A DNA stretch of 64,000 nt from Pseudomonas beijingensis (GTDB taxonomy: Bacteria > Pseudomonadota > Gammaproteobacteria > Pseudomonadales > Pseudomonadaceae), in assembly GCF_030687295.1 (NCBI RefSeq), contig NZ_CP117425.1:744001-808000 (forward strand). Direction: 5' to 3'. Position numbers and translations under genes: made by a program. The stretch's first letter is position 1; every line of letters starts with the position of its first letter. The notes beneath the pieces were generated by a model, which had not been told where the DNA came from, searched no databases, and saw nothing but the letters and a program-made list of their open reading frames with translations. Positions 8,537-20,632 of this stretch are shown piece by piece.

Positions 8537-9361
8537 ATGGGCACTCTTACGGTCAACCAGAACAAACTGCAAAAGCGCCTGCGCCGCCAGGCCGGTGAGG
8601 CGGTCGCCGATTTCAACATGATCGAGGACGGCGACAAGGTCATGGTCTGCCTGTCCGGCGGCAAGGACAGCTACACCTTGCTCGATGTGCTGATGCATTT
8701 GCAGAAGGTTGCGCCGATCAAGTTCGACATCGTCGCGGTGAACATGGACCAGAAGCAACCCGGGTTTCCCGAGCATGTGCTGCCGGCCTACCTTGAGTCG
8801 CTGGGCGTGGAATATCACATCGTCGAGAAAGACACCTATTCGGTGGTCAAGGAACTGATTCCCGAAGGCAAGACCACCTGTTCGCTGTGCTCACGCCTGC
8901 GGCGCGGCACGCTCTACACCTTCGCCGACGAGATCGGTGCGACCAAGATGGCCCTGGGTCACCACCGCGACGACATCGTCGAGACCTTCTTCCTGAACAT
9001 GTTCTACAACGGCTCGCTCAAGGCCATGCCGCCCAAGCTGCGGGCCGATGACGGGCGCAACGTGGTGATCCGCCCGCTGGCTTATTGCAGCGAGAAAGAC
9101 ATCCAGGCCTACTCGGATTTCAAGCAGTTCCCGATCATCCCCTGCAACCTGTGCGGCTCCCAGGAAAACCTGCAACGCCAGGTGGTCAAGGAGATGCTCC
9201 AGGAGTGGGAACGCAAGACCCCGGGCCGTACCGAGAGCATTTTCCGCGGCTTGCAGAACGTCATTCCGTCGCAACTGGCGGACCGCAACCTGTTCGACTT
9301 CACCAATCTGCGCATCGACGAAAACGCCACCCCGCGGTTCGTCAATGTGGTGAACCTCTGA
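8537..9361 (+). CDS. ttcA: tRNA 2-thiocytidine(32) synthetase TtcA
   Basis: 274-residue ATP- and Fe-S-dependent enzyme that thiolates C32 in some tRNAs. The PP-loop SGGKDS is at 40-45. Cysteine pairs C115-x-x-C118 and C203-x-x-C206 (IPCNLCGSQ) bind the iron-sulfur cluster. [11 protein letters not shown] lines the active site. The start at 8537 ([12 protein letters not shown]) matches the family; the frame is open upstream to 8303 but runs through a REP element, so that extension is rejected. It is probably monocistronic. Confidence 0.95.
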   Translation: MGTLTVNQNKLQKRLRRQAGEAVADFNMIEDGDKVMVCLSGGKDSYTLLDVLMHLQKVAPIKFDIVAVNMDQKQPGFPEHVLPAYLESLGVEYHIVEKDTYSVVKELIPEGKTTCSLCSRLRRGTLYTFADEIGATKMALGHHRDDIVETFFLNMFYNGSLKAMPPKLRADDGRNVVIRPLAYCSEKDIQAYSDFKQFPIIPCNLCGSQENLQRQVVKEMLQEWERKTPGRTESIFRGLQNVIPSQLADRNLFDFTNLRIDENATPRFVNVVNL

Positions 9362-9384
9362 CGAGGGCAAAGGCTCCTATTCAC

Positions 9385-9476
9385 GGCGCGGTGGCCTGTG
9401 TGGCCTGTTCGTTAGTTCAACTTCTGGCCCCCGAAGTTGACTAACAGAACGGGCCATACAGGCCACTTAGGGCGCC
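9385..9476. repeat. long near-perfect hairpin after ttcA
   Basis: Left arm 9385-9424 and right arm 9433-9476 pair over about 40 bases with few mismatches around the 8-base loop TGGCCCCC. Paired blocks include GTTAGTT-CAACTTC with GAAGTTGACTAAC, and GTGGCCTGT-TGGCC with GGCC-ATACAGGCCAC. GTTTTCATTTTTAA follows. It could be an unusually long terminator of ttcA or a mobile palindrome. It does not resemble the REP families in this window. Confidence 0.8.
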
Positions 9477-9503
9477 GTTTTCATTTTTAAACCTGGAGAG
9501 GGC

Positions 9504-10178
9504 ATGCGCGATTACAAGTGGCTGCACGAGTATTGTCTGAACCGCTTCGGTTCGGCGGCTGAACTGGAAGCCCACCTGCCGGTGCCCAAGATCCCGGCGC
9601 AACTGCGCAAGATCAGCGACGATCGCTACCTCTCGACCATGGCGCTGCGGGTGTTCCGCGCCGGGCTCAAGCACAGCCTCGTGGACGCCAAGTGGCCAGC
9701 CTTCGAAGAGGTGTTCTTCAAGTTCGACCCGGAGAAAGTCGTGCTGATGAGCGCCGAGCACCTGGAGCGGTTGATGCAGGACGCGCGGATCATCCGCCAC
9801 CTGGGCAAGCTCAAGAGCGTGCCGCGCAACGCGCAGTTGATATTGGACGTGGCCCACGAAAAGGGCAGCTTCGGCGCGCTGGTCGCCGACTGGCCGGTGA
9901 CCGACATCGTCGGCCTGTGGACCTACCTGAAAAAGCACGGCCATCAACTGGGCGGCCTGTCGGCGCCGCGCTTCTTGCGGATGATGGGCAAGGACACCTT
10001 TGTGCCCAGTTATGACGTGGTGGCCGCGCTCAATGCCCAGGACATCATCGACAAAGTCCCCACCAGCTTGCGGGACCTGGCGACGGTGCAGAATGCCTTT
10101 AACCAGTGGCATGAAGAGAGTGGTGGGCGGCCGATGTCGCAGATTTCGATGATGCTGGCTTACACCGTCAATCATTGA
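9504..10178 (+). CDS. 3-methyladenine DNA glycosylase-like protein
   Basis: 224-residue protein recognised as a Tag/DNA-3-methyladenine glycosylase I relative found next to ttcA in pseudomonads. YLSTMALRVFRAGLKHSLVDAKWPAFEEVFFKF corresponds to the Tag helix-hairpin segment that in Tag contains the catalytic glutamate and aromatic base-binding residues. The usual Tag zinc-binding N-terminus is replaced by MRDYKWLHEYCLNRFG, so activity on 3-methyladenine is not assured. The start follows CTGGAGAGGGC. Confidence 0.75.
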   Translation: MRDYKWLHEYCLNRFGSAAELEAHLPVPKIPAQLRKISDDRYLSTMALRVFRAGLKHSLVDAKWPAFEEVFFKFDPEKVVLMSAEHLERLMQDARIIRHLGKLKSVPRNAQLILDVAHEKGSFGALVADWPVTDIVGLWTYLKKHGHQLGGLSAPRFLRMMGKDTFVPSYDVVAALNAQDIIDKVPTSLRDLATVQNAFNQWHEESGGRPMSQISMMLAYTVNH

Positions 10179-10189
10179 GACCGAGTTGC

Positions 10190-10274
10190 GGCTATCGCGA
10201 GCAAGCTCGCTCCCACAGGGGATTTACGGTGTTCACAAATCTAGTGTGGGAGCGAGCTTGCTCGCGATAGCGGT
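10190..10274. repeat. REP pair
   Basis: Inverted doublet of the GCGAGCAAGCTCGCTCCCAC core between two convergent genes; the right arm ends four bases from the stop of the next gene. Confidence 0.9.
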
Positions 10275-10277
10275 CTA

Positions 10278-11651
<1,374 letters not shown>

Positions 11652-11765
11652 GAGCGGGTCGCATCTTGCGTAAGGTGGCGGCTATTCTACTGTGCCGCGA
11701 AGACCCTAGCACCTTAGAGAGGCGACGGGTCGCAGCGGCGTTCACATTCAGACAAGGATTGGCAC

Positions 11766-12213
11766 ATGACAAGGCGATTGATGGCGGCACTGACATTCAT
11801 GGGCATCCTGTTGCTCGCCGGTTGCGGAAACGACTACGGGGGTGGACCAGAACGGTCAGGCCATCGCTTCGCAGCGGCTGGACAAACAATGGCTGGTGCT
11901 CAACTACTGGGCGGAATGGTGCGCGCCGTGCCGCACCGAAATCCCGGAATTCAATGCCTTGGCCGAACAGCTCAAGGGGCGCAACGTCGGCGTGTTCGGG
12001 GTCAACTTCGACCAGGTGCAGGGCGAAGAGCTCAAGAGTGCCAGCGACAAGATGGGGATTCGCTTCACGGTATTGGCGAGGGATCCGGCCGAGATCTTCG
12101 ACCTGCCGCGCAGCGAAGGGCTGCCGGTGACTTACATCATCGACAACCAGGGCAAGGTGCGCGAACAGTTGCTGGGGGAGCAGACGGCGGCGGGAGTGAT
12201 GGCCAGGGCTTGA
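11766..12213 (+). pseudogene. TlpA-family thioredoxin-like lipoprotein, frameshifted
   Basis: The lipoprotein signal (MTRRLMAALTFMGILLLAGCG, lipobox LLAGC) starts at 11766. The thioredoxin domain continues in the next frame from 11842, with active site WCAPC in NYWAEWCAPCRTEIPEF and the cis-Pro segment GLPVTYIID. The frames meet at a run of five Gs (11838-11842); with four Gs the product would read CGNDYG-VDQNGQ, which is what I recall of intact homologues. As written, the exported protein is cut after about 25 residues. A 123-residue cytoplasmic form could start at the GTG at 11842 but has no clear ribosome site. Either a real mutation or a base-call error. Confidence 0.85.
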
Positions 12214-12280
12214 GGCGTTGCAAGCGCTTAAATAGCAGATGGTGGCGAGGGAGCAGGCCTCCCCTATTGGAGCGGACACT

Positions 12281-12412
12281 TTGTGGCGAGGGGATTTATC
12301 CCCGCTGGGGCGCGAAGCGGCCCCAAGATCTATTTGCCACTGCGGTGTGTCAGACGGAGCGCAGGGGGGCTGCTACGCAGCCCAGCGGGGATAAATCCCC
12401 TCGCCACAGGGG
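12281..12412. repeat. long inverted repeat, GGGGATTTATCCCC family
   Basis: Arms TTGTGGCGAGGGGATTTATC... and its complement flank about 80 bases that include inner GCGAAGCGGCCCC / GGCTGCTACGCAGCC segments. Same family as 5335-5461. Confidence 0.85.
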
Positions 12413-12436
12413 GCTTTGGCACACTCGGGAATAGCC

Positions 12437-12841
12437 TCAGCCCTCTTCCAGCCACCACCGCAGCGGCTTGCCCTGGGCCGGCCAGAAGCGCATCTGTTCG
12501 ATGGGCGAGATGTCCCAGCGTTCGACCTTTTCCAGTGCCTGCAAGAAGCGCGACTCCTGCTCCATCAACGCCGGGGCGCAGAGCTTGCGGGTGCTGCCGA
12601 TCTTGCCGAAGCTCAAGCGATGGCCTTCCAAGGTGTAGGGTGCGAACCAGTGGTTGCAGCCGCCGTTGCCATAGGCCCGGCCGTCATCCCCAAGGGTGAT
12701 GGTCAGGTGGCTGTAGTCCATCAATGGCCGCTCACCGATCCACTCCAGGATGTAGCTGCGGTTATGTTGCAGTTGCACAGGTTCAGCGGCACACCCCATC
12801 AGGCTCATGCCGATCGACGCGGACAGGGCCAAACGTTTCAT
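12437..12841 (-). CDS. META/HslJ-like lipoprotein
   Basis: 134-residue lipoprotein: MKRLALSASIGMSLMGC ends in a lipobox (SLMGC). The body has the META-domain pattern, with LTITLGDDGRAYGNGGCNHWFAPYTLEG followed by LSFGKIGSTRKLC and a helix of FLQAL type. HslJ in E. coli is linked to novobiocin and heat response, but the domain's role is unknown. The start ATG overlaps the upstream gene's TGA by 4 bases, so the two form one operon. Confidence 0.85.
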   Translation of the reverse strand: MKRLALSASIGMSLMGCAAEPVQLQHNRSYILEWIGERPLMDYSHLTITLGDDGRAYGNGGCNHWFAPYTLEGHRLSFGKIGSTRKLCAPALMEQESRFLQALEKVERWDISPIEQMRFWPAQGKPLRWWLEEG

Positions 12842-13275
12842 CAGGCGGCTTCCTGGCAGGTCGGGCACAGGTGTTTTTCACCCACGGTGGTCCAGCCCAG
12901 TTCGGCGATTCGTGCGGTGGCGGCCGTTTTCTCGGCCTTGACGCCGAGCTTGGCATCGACGGCGAATTCGAAGCTCAGCGTCTTGGCGCAGCCGTCGCAG
13001 TTGACCTGCCAAGTGTGGATCGCCAGTTCGCCGAACACCGGACCGGTGGTCATGGCCGTCCATTGGCCCATGGGCTTGAGCAGGTGCCGCACGGTGTCCA
13101 CGGTCAGGCGCATGGACAAGTCCTTGCTGCCCTTGAGCGTGACGAGCAATACATCGTTGGCCTGGATCGAACCGCCATTGCCGGTGACCTGGTAGCGGCC
13201 CGGCGCCAGGGCACGGACTTCGGTCAAGGTGTGCTGCGGGTTCATCAGGGTGTAGCGGAAATCGTGTTCGGCCAT
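12841..13275 (-). CDS. conserved protein with two CxxC motifs
   Basis: 144 residues, not recognised as a named family. No signal peptide or membrane segment is visible. Two cysteine pairs, CDGC (in VNCDGCAKTLSF) and CPTC near the C-terminus (HLCPTCQEAA), could form a zinc site. The start at 13275 has a strong GGAGGACCC ribosome site; an upstream in-frame start at 13314 lacks one. It lies upstream of and overlaps the META lipoprotein gene. Confidence 0.75.
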   Translation of the reverse strand: MAEHDFRYTLMNPQHTLTEVRALAPGRYQVTGNGGSIQANDVLLVTLKGSKDLSMRLTVDTVRHLLKPMGQWTAMTTGPVFGELAIHTWQVNCDGCAKTLSFEFAVDAKLGVKAEKTAATARIAELGWTTVGEKHLCPTCQEAA

Positions 13276-13372
13276 GGGTCCTCCAAATAGGCGCGACATG
13301 CTAGCACGGGGCATGGCTGGGGATGGTCTCGATGGTGGGGATCTGGAGATCAGGCCGACGAAACTCCATCCC

Positions 13373-13467
13373 CTGTGGGAGCGAGCTTGCTCGCGATGGC
13401 AGTGTGTCAGTCAACATTGAGGCCGGCTAATGCACCGCTATCGCGAGCAAGCTCGCTCCCACAGGGG
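13373..13467. repeat. REP pair
   Basis: Inverted doublet of the GCGAGCAAGCTCGCTCCCAC core, downstream of ldhA. Confidence 0.9.
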
Positions 13468-13484
13468 GTGTGCTAGCTCAAGGT

Positions 13485-14474
13485 TTAGCCATCTACCAGG
13501 TTCTGTGGCGTGCCAGCCGCCCAGGCGGCGATGTTGTCCAGGGTGGTCATGGCAATGGCGGCCAACGCTTCATGGGTCAGGAACGCCTGGTGGGCGGTGA
13601 CGATCACGTTGGGAAAGGTCAGCAGCCGTGCCAACACGTCATCCTGTAGGGGCAGGTCGGAGCGGTCCTTGAAAAACAACTGGGCTTCTTCCTCATACAC
13701 ATCCAGGCCCAGATAGCCCAACTGGCCGCTTTTCAAGGCTTCGATCAGGGCCGGTGTGTCCACCAGGCCGCCACGCCCGGTATTGATCAGCATGGCGCCG
13801 CGTTGCATCGCGGCCAGGGTTTGGGCGTTGATCAGATGGCGGCTCTGTTCGTTCAGCGGGCAATGCAGGCTGATGATTTGCGCCTGCGCGAGCAGATCGA
13901 CCAAGGGCAAGTAGCGGGCGCCCAAAGCTTCGACCTCTGGGTTGGGGTAGGGGTCGTAGGCCAGCAGCTGACAGCCGAAGCCGGCCATGATCCGCGCGAA
14001 CGTGGCGCCGATCTGCCCGGTGCCGATCACGCCGACGGTCTTGCCCACCAGGTCGAACCCGGTCAACCCATGGAGGCTGAAATTGCCGTCCCGGGTGCGG
14101 TTGTAGGCACGGTGCAGGCAGCGATTGAGGGCCATGATCAACGCCACGGCATGTTCGGCCACGGCATGGGGCGAGTAGGCCGGGACTCGGACGATGCTCA
14201 AGCCAAGGCGCTTGGCGGCGAGCAGGTCGACATGGTTGTAGCCGGCCGAGCGCAGGGCGATCAGCCGCGTACCGCCTGCGGCCAACCGCTCCAGCACCGG
14301 GGCGCTGAGGTCGTCGTTGATGAAGGCGCACACCCCTTCATGCCGTTCGGCCAGGGCCACGGTGTCCAGGTTCAGGCGGGCGGGCTGGAAGTGCAATTGA
14401 AGGCCCGCGGGCGTCGGGGCCTGGGTGAAACTGTCGCGGTCGTAGGTCTGGCTGCTGAAAAAAATCACGCGCAT
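13485..14474 (-). CDS. ldhA: D-lactate dehydrogenase (fermentative type)
   Basis: 329-residue D-2-hydroxyacid dehydrogenase. The NAD site is GVIGTGQIGATFARI. Catalytic Arg lies in ALRSAGYNHVDL, Glu in the GYLGLDVYEEE region, and His in VTAHQAFLT. MRVIFFSSQTYDRDSF is the usual LdhA start, and ATG at 14474 is preceded by AGGAGGCCGCC. NADH-linked pyruvate/D-lactate interconversion is inferred. Its position beside gacS is the standard Pseudomonas order. Confidence 0.93.
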   Translation of the reverse strand: MRVIFFSSQTYDRDSFTQAPTPAGLQLHFQPARLNLDTVALAERHEGVCAFINDDLSAPVLERLAAGGTRLIALRSAGYNHVDLLAAKRLGLSIVRVPAYSPHAVAEHAVALIMALNRCLHRAYNRTRDGNFSLHGLTGFDLVGKTVGVIGTGQIGATFARIMAGFGCQLLAYDPYPNPEVEALGARYLPLVDLLAQAQIISLHCPLNEQSRHLINAQTLAAMQRGAMLINTGRGGLVDTPALIEALKSGQLGYLGLDVYEEEAQLFFKDRSDLPLQDDVLARLLTFPNVIVTAHQAFLTHEALAAIAMTTLDNIAAWAAGTPQNLVDG

Positions 14475-14501
14475 GGCGGCCTCCTGGCAAAAAACAAACC
14501 C

Positions 14502-14597
14502 GTAGGAGCTGTCGAGCGAAGCGAGGCTGCGATCTTTCGCTTGCGATTCAATCGCCAGGGGTAAGATCGCAGCCTCGTTGCACTCGTCAGCTCCTAC
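14502..14597. repeat. inverted repeat, GTAGGAGCTG...GCTGCGATCTT family
   Basis: GTAGGAGCTGTCGAGCGAAG-CGAGGCTGCGATCT pairs with AGATCGCAGCCTCG-TTGCACTCGTCAGCTCCTAC around a 30-base centre. It is a third palindromic repeat family in this window, between gacS and ldhA. Confidence 0.85.
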
Positions 14598-14655
14598 AGT
14601 CCGGGGTAGGAGCATGGATTTTCAGCGATTCCGGGTCCAGGGGTATTGCCCTGGA

Positions 14656-17280
<2,625 letters not shown>

Positions 17281-17385
17281 CCGCCTTGATGGCTCCCGCC
17301 CAGGGGGACGGCTGTGGGCGCGGAATGGCAGGAGGGGGGTGATTGATCTATGGGTTGGTGCTCAGTCGTACGAAAAGATGAGCAG

Positions 17386-17586
17386 TCATGCTGTGGATGG
17401 AAGTGCAAGCCTAGGCAACCGGCTTTCTTTGAATGAAAATTTTTCAGCGCAAGTCTCAAAATCACTTTTTAAGTTGCTTAGGTAACGTGTGAGCCTTTTT
17501 CTTACATCGGTCTGTTGAAGATCTTGGGACGTTATGCCGTACCGCGGCGGGGCGTAGATCTTCTCATGGGCGTCCGTTTGGGTCAC
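17386..17586 (-). CDS. possible small protein of the island
   Basis: 66-residue open frame starting with GTG, reading TQTDAHEKIYAPPRYGITSQD... with mixed charged composition and no membrane segment. It is not recognised. A 94-residue frame on the opposite strand (17201-17485) overlaps it, and I cannot tell which, if either, is expressed. No good ribosome site is visible. Confidence 0.3.
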   Translation of the reverse strand: MTQTDAHEKIYAPPRYGITSQDLQQTDVRKRLTRYLSNLKSDFETCAEKFSFKESRLPRLALPSTA

Positions 17587-17705
17587 CCCTACATGTGTAG
17601 GGTGCAGATTTTTGTATTTGGTCGCTATCGTTGAGTCGAATGTGCTGGTCGACGCGGCATAGGTTGAGCGATCTATGAAAAATATAAGACCTGCCTGAAG
17701 TCTCC

Positions 17706-17807
17706 GTGAGTTTCAGGGTGGAAGAAGTAAAGGTGCTTTCGTTGCTATCTTTAAAGTCAGTTTTTATTCTTGTTTTTATCGGGCTGATAATTCGGTTGGT
17801 TGCGTAG
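17706..17807 (+). CDS. possible 33-residue single-membrane-span peptide
   Basis: GTG at 17706 opens a 33-codon frame (MSFRVEEVKVLSLL..., then FILVFIGLIIRLVA) with one hydrophobic helix, ending TAG at 17807. It precedes the 67-residue membrane protein by about 40 bases. It may equally be the remains of a larger gene; there is no strong ribosome site. Confidence 0.25.
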   Translation: MSFRVEEVKVLSLLSLKSVFILVFIGLIIRLVA

Positions 17808-17845
17808 TTTTGGGCGCTACGGTGTTCTTTTAAATTGGTGAAAAT

Positions 17846-18049
17846 ATGGAGTTCATACTGTTCTTGGTTCTTCTCTCTCTTGGGGTTGATTTTGTTTTGT
17901 TGGGTGCGACTAAGGCTTTTGCTTATTTTCTAAAATGTCGGTATGGGTATGTGCTTCCCAAATTGTATGGGCGGCTGGTTGTCCTGCCGTTTAGTGTGTG
18001 GTTCGTTATATTTGTGGTGCCTCCGCTAATGGCGAGCTTTGGCTACTGA
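17846..18049 (+). CDS. small two-span membrane protein of the island
   Basis: 67 residues, not recognised. An N-terminal hydrophobic helix (FILFLVLLSLGVDFVLLGA) and a C-terminal one (LVVLPFSVWFVIFVVPPLM) flank a basic loop containing FLKCRYGYVLPKLYGR. The start ATG at 17846 follows GGTGAAAAT. The loop and C-terminal half resemble the 18600 product (ILKRVCGYVVSEGYKQ ... YGLPALYAYIG), which suggests a tandem duplication. Low GC. Confidence 0.6.
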   Translation: MEFILFLVLLSLGVDFVLLGATKAFAYFLKCRYGYVLPKLYGRLVVLPFSVWFVIFVVPPLMASFGY

Positions 18050-18145
18050 GTTTGCAATGTTGGCGGGGTGTTCGCTGGCGCTTGATCGACATTGTGGTTG
18101 GCGTTGCTGTAAGTTGTGATCTGGGGTTTTAATTAGGAGGGTGGT

Positions 18146-18556
18146 GTGAATAATGAAGTAGTCTTGAATTATTTTGATTTTTCTGTCTATTTGGTAGGGA
18201 GTATATTAATTCTTATTATTTTAAGTTTTCTTAAGGTGGATTTGTGGTTGGTCTTGCTTGTGATATTTGTTTGGCTTTTGTTTGTTTTGGTGTTGTATTT
18301 TAAGGGGCGTAGATTGCTTTGGCTGGAAGGAGAATATATTTGCTTTAGGCGTAGATTTAAGACGGTCTCGTTTGATCGAGGTGTTGTTGAGGTAAGTGTC
18401 AGAAATTGTGTGTTTACATCAATTGAGGTAGTGATAAATATGCCTGGACGAAGGGAGGTTTTCTTGCTGCCAAGGTTTATACCTGAAGAGCAACGAGAGT
18501 TTGTGATCAAAATGATTGAAGGGTTTTGCTTGGAACATAATATAACTTATCTGTGA
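18146..18556 (+). CDS. membrane protein, two spans plus soluble domain
   Basis: 136 residues, not recognised. Two hydrophobic spans (about 13-29 and 32-51) form an N-terminal hairpin; then KGRRLLWLEGEYICFRRRFK begins an 85-residue beta-rich soluble part ending in an amphipathic helix (EEQREFVIKMIEGFCLEH). This resembles the layout of bacterial PH-like and small immunity-type membrane proteins, but that is only a structural impression. The start is GTG at 18146, five bases after a perfect AGGAGG. Strongly AT-rich codon use. Confidence 0.7.
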   Translation: MNNEVVLNYFDFSVYLVGSILILIILSFLKVDLWLVLLVIFVWLLFVLVLYFKGRRLLWLEGEYICFRRRFKTVSFDRGVVEVSVRNCVFTSIEVVINMPGRREVFLLPRFIPEEQREFVIKMIEGFCLEHNITYL

Positions 18557-18599
18557 TTTTTTTGAGTTTGAGTCTCAGGTTGTCGATATTTTACTTCGA

Positions 18600-18929
<330 letters not shown>

Positions 18930-19021
18930 GTGTTGTGCTCAGGAGATCCCGTCTACGTAAGTGGTTTGATTCTATATTTTTAATGGTGCGATACTGACGG
19001 GGTGTAAAGTGCGTAATGCTT

Positions 19022-19222
19022 TTAAGGCTTGTTTAGCTTCTCCGAGAACAACTTCCCTCTGGAATTTACCCCTTTCTTTCGTAAAATTGAGGAGACGTAT
19101 TCTCGCACCGTGAAATCGCTAATGCCGAGCGCTAAAGCTATTCTTTTGTTTGTTTCACCTTGCAGAAGTAACTGCAAGACTTCGTGCTCTCGCTTTGTTA
19201 AGTTTTTATTATTTTTCTTCAA
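19022..19222 (-). CDS. LuxR-type helix-turn-helix mini-protein
   Basis: 66 residues consisting almost only of a LuxR C-terminal DNA-binding domain: LTKREHEVLQLLLQGETNKRI leads into the recognition helix region DFTVREYVSSILRKKGVNSR. E at the TKREHEVL position, G in QGETN and V in TVREYV are the conserved positions. No receiver or autoinducer domain is present. The start ATG at 19222 follows AAGGAACAGTCA. AT-rich. Stand-alone GerE-type proteins can bind DNA as dimers; the target is unknown. Confidence 0.75.
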   Translation of the reverse strand: MKKNNKNLTKREHEVLQLLLQGETNKRIALALGISDFTVREYVSSILRKKGVNSRGKLFSEKLNKP

Positions 19223-19958
19223 TTGACTGTTCCTTGATTAAGATCGAGCGCTGAATTGCTTGGTAATAATATTATCGGTATATCTGATGGCTCGCTAGTT
19301 CATGGAGGTCTCGACGAGTCGCGGGAAAGATCCGATAAAAAATCGTGTTCCTACAGATTTTTATGTGCTGCGAGGAAAGAACTTCCCTTGCGGGGTAATA
19401 AGTACTACAGAAAGTGGCAGGTCTGACAGTTAGATGGAGCGAATATGGAGGAAGCACCAGGTTGGCTACGTCTTTATAGCTTCTCCCTGTTCGGATACGC
19501 TCCTGTCGTCCTGCGGCTGCTTTGGGTCTGGTAACGTCCCTTAAATCATCGAGCGTGGCCCCCATGGCGAGGGAGCTTGCTCTCTGGGCGCAACTTTTAC
19601 CTCCAGCTTGAGCGGCGTAGCCAGGCTGTCAATGGGGTTTCGGAAGTCGACGGGGTTGGGGTGTAGATAGACTTTTTCGACTTGGGTGTCGGGTCGATCA
19701 GCGGATGGGCTTGAGAAGGGAATCGGGGGCGCAGCATTCGAGATCAGATGGAGGGGATGAAGGCGGATTTTAACTTTGTGCATAAATCAATGATAAAACC
19801 TTGGCGTAGGGACAGGCCTGGTCTCCCAGCTAGTCATTGACTACAGCCGGGATGCCGGTAGCCAATTCGCATTTTCCAATCAGGCGAGGAAAGTCGAGGA
19901 AGGGTTCCGTCGGGGAGGGCGCACCAGTCCCAGCCCCGCGAACCTGTTAGATCCTCTC
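19223..19958. other. island interval without an intact gene
   Basis: Holds the IS66 tnpB relic (19589-19696, minus strand). Several open frames cross it (19272-19565 minus; about 19797-19960 plus) but none has a recognisable domain or convincing start, and I leave them unassigned. Confidence 0.6.
19589..19696 (-). pseudogene. IS66-family TnpB relic
   Basis: RPDTQVEKVYLHPNPVDFRN followed by PIDSLATPLKLEVKVA matches the opening of IS66-type TnpB (Orf2) as I remember it from Pseudomonas elements, where the text is close to RPDAKVEKVYLYPKPVDFRKSIDGLAALVELDIKVAVFDP. Conservation stops after KVA, and the remaining ~75 residues and the partner genes tnpA and tnpC are absent. It marks past IS activity inside the island. 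Confidence 0.75.
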
Positions 19959-20222
19959 CTACTCCCGACGCAGATCACGTGCCCGCTCACCCTCCCCAGT
20001 CACCAGCCACACTTCACTGACACTCAGCAAACGGGCCAATTGCTCCACCCGCAGCCGAGGTATACCCCGCGCGCTCCAGTTAGTCAGGCATTGAGGGCTG
20101 ATACCGAGCACCTCGGCAAATCCTGAGGGAGAGATGTCGTACTCTTCCAATAGGTTACGCAAGCGTTGCCCGCAAGCGCGCCGAGCGCTGGGGTGTGGAT
20201 CTTTTTGTTTCGCGTCGACCAT
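19959..20222 (-). CDS. Cro/C1-type helix-turn-helix regulator
   Basis: 87-residue single-domain protein. The region CGQRLRNLLEEYDISPSGFAEVLGISPQ begins an HTH whose second helix is QCLTNWSARGI, and it ends with VSEVWLVTGEGER, the usual tail of phage-repressor-like N-terminal domains. No C-terminal oligomerisation or peptidase domain follows, so it may be a stand-alone regulator or the stub of a longer phage repressor. GC is near the chromosomal average, unlike the AT-rich centre of the island. The start at 20222 lacks a strong ribosome site. Confidence 0.75.
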   Translation of the reverse strand: MVDAKQKDPHPSARRACGQRLRNLLEEYDISPSGFAEVLGISPQCLTNWSARGIPRLRVEQLARLLSVSEVWLVTGEGERARDLRRE

Positions 20223-20632
20223 CGTTATTGCTCAACACCTACTAATAATACGTTTAGCGGTACGACTGTAAAGAACGCGGTGCAAAGCCAGATAGCTTTA
20301 AACGCCTGGTCGTCGATATAAAAGGAACGAGCCCACAAACAGACAGGAAGAGTGCCTACGGACGGTACTTACAACAGAGATACATGCATGATTTGAGCGC
20401 TCAGGCCTGTAGGAAAAAGGTTGTGTGGAGTACGGAATCGACCACATAGGCCTGAGCATCACGTGCGCGAGCGCGGATTTGGTGGCGGGGGACAAGCTCC
20501 TCCATCCAGCAGCGCCCCCGGCTTTCGCCTCGCTTATTCCCATAAGCCATAACCCCCTTACTTTGCGTGATATGGCCTCGCCGGGTTTGCCGGTATGATA
20601 GGCGCCCCCGCAGCCCGGATTGCGAATACGCC
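20223..20632. other. region between HTH gene and cysM
   Basis: 410 bases. The left half (to about 20400) is AT-leaning and would carry the HTH promoter. The right half is GC-rich and includes the cysM leader with TTTGCCGGTATGATAGG before the start. A 49-codon minus-strand frame (20401-20550) exists without a recognisable domain. None of the missing gacS N-terminus is found here. Confidence 0.55.

Noticed and set aside
19272..19565. 97-codon minus-strand frame in the island
   Set aside because: No recognised domain, irregular composition and no ribosome site; could be degenerate mobile DNA, but I cannot support a gene.
20401..20550. 49-codon minus-strand frame before cysM, considered as the missing gacS start
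   Set aside because: The translation lacks the GacS N-terminal sequence or any membrane segment.
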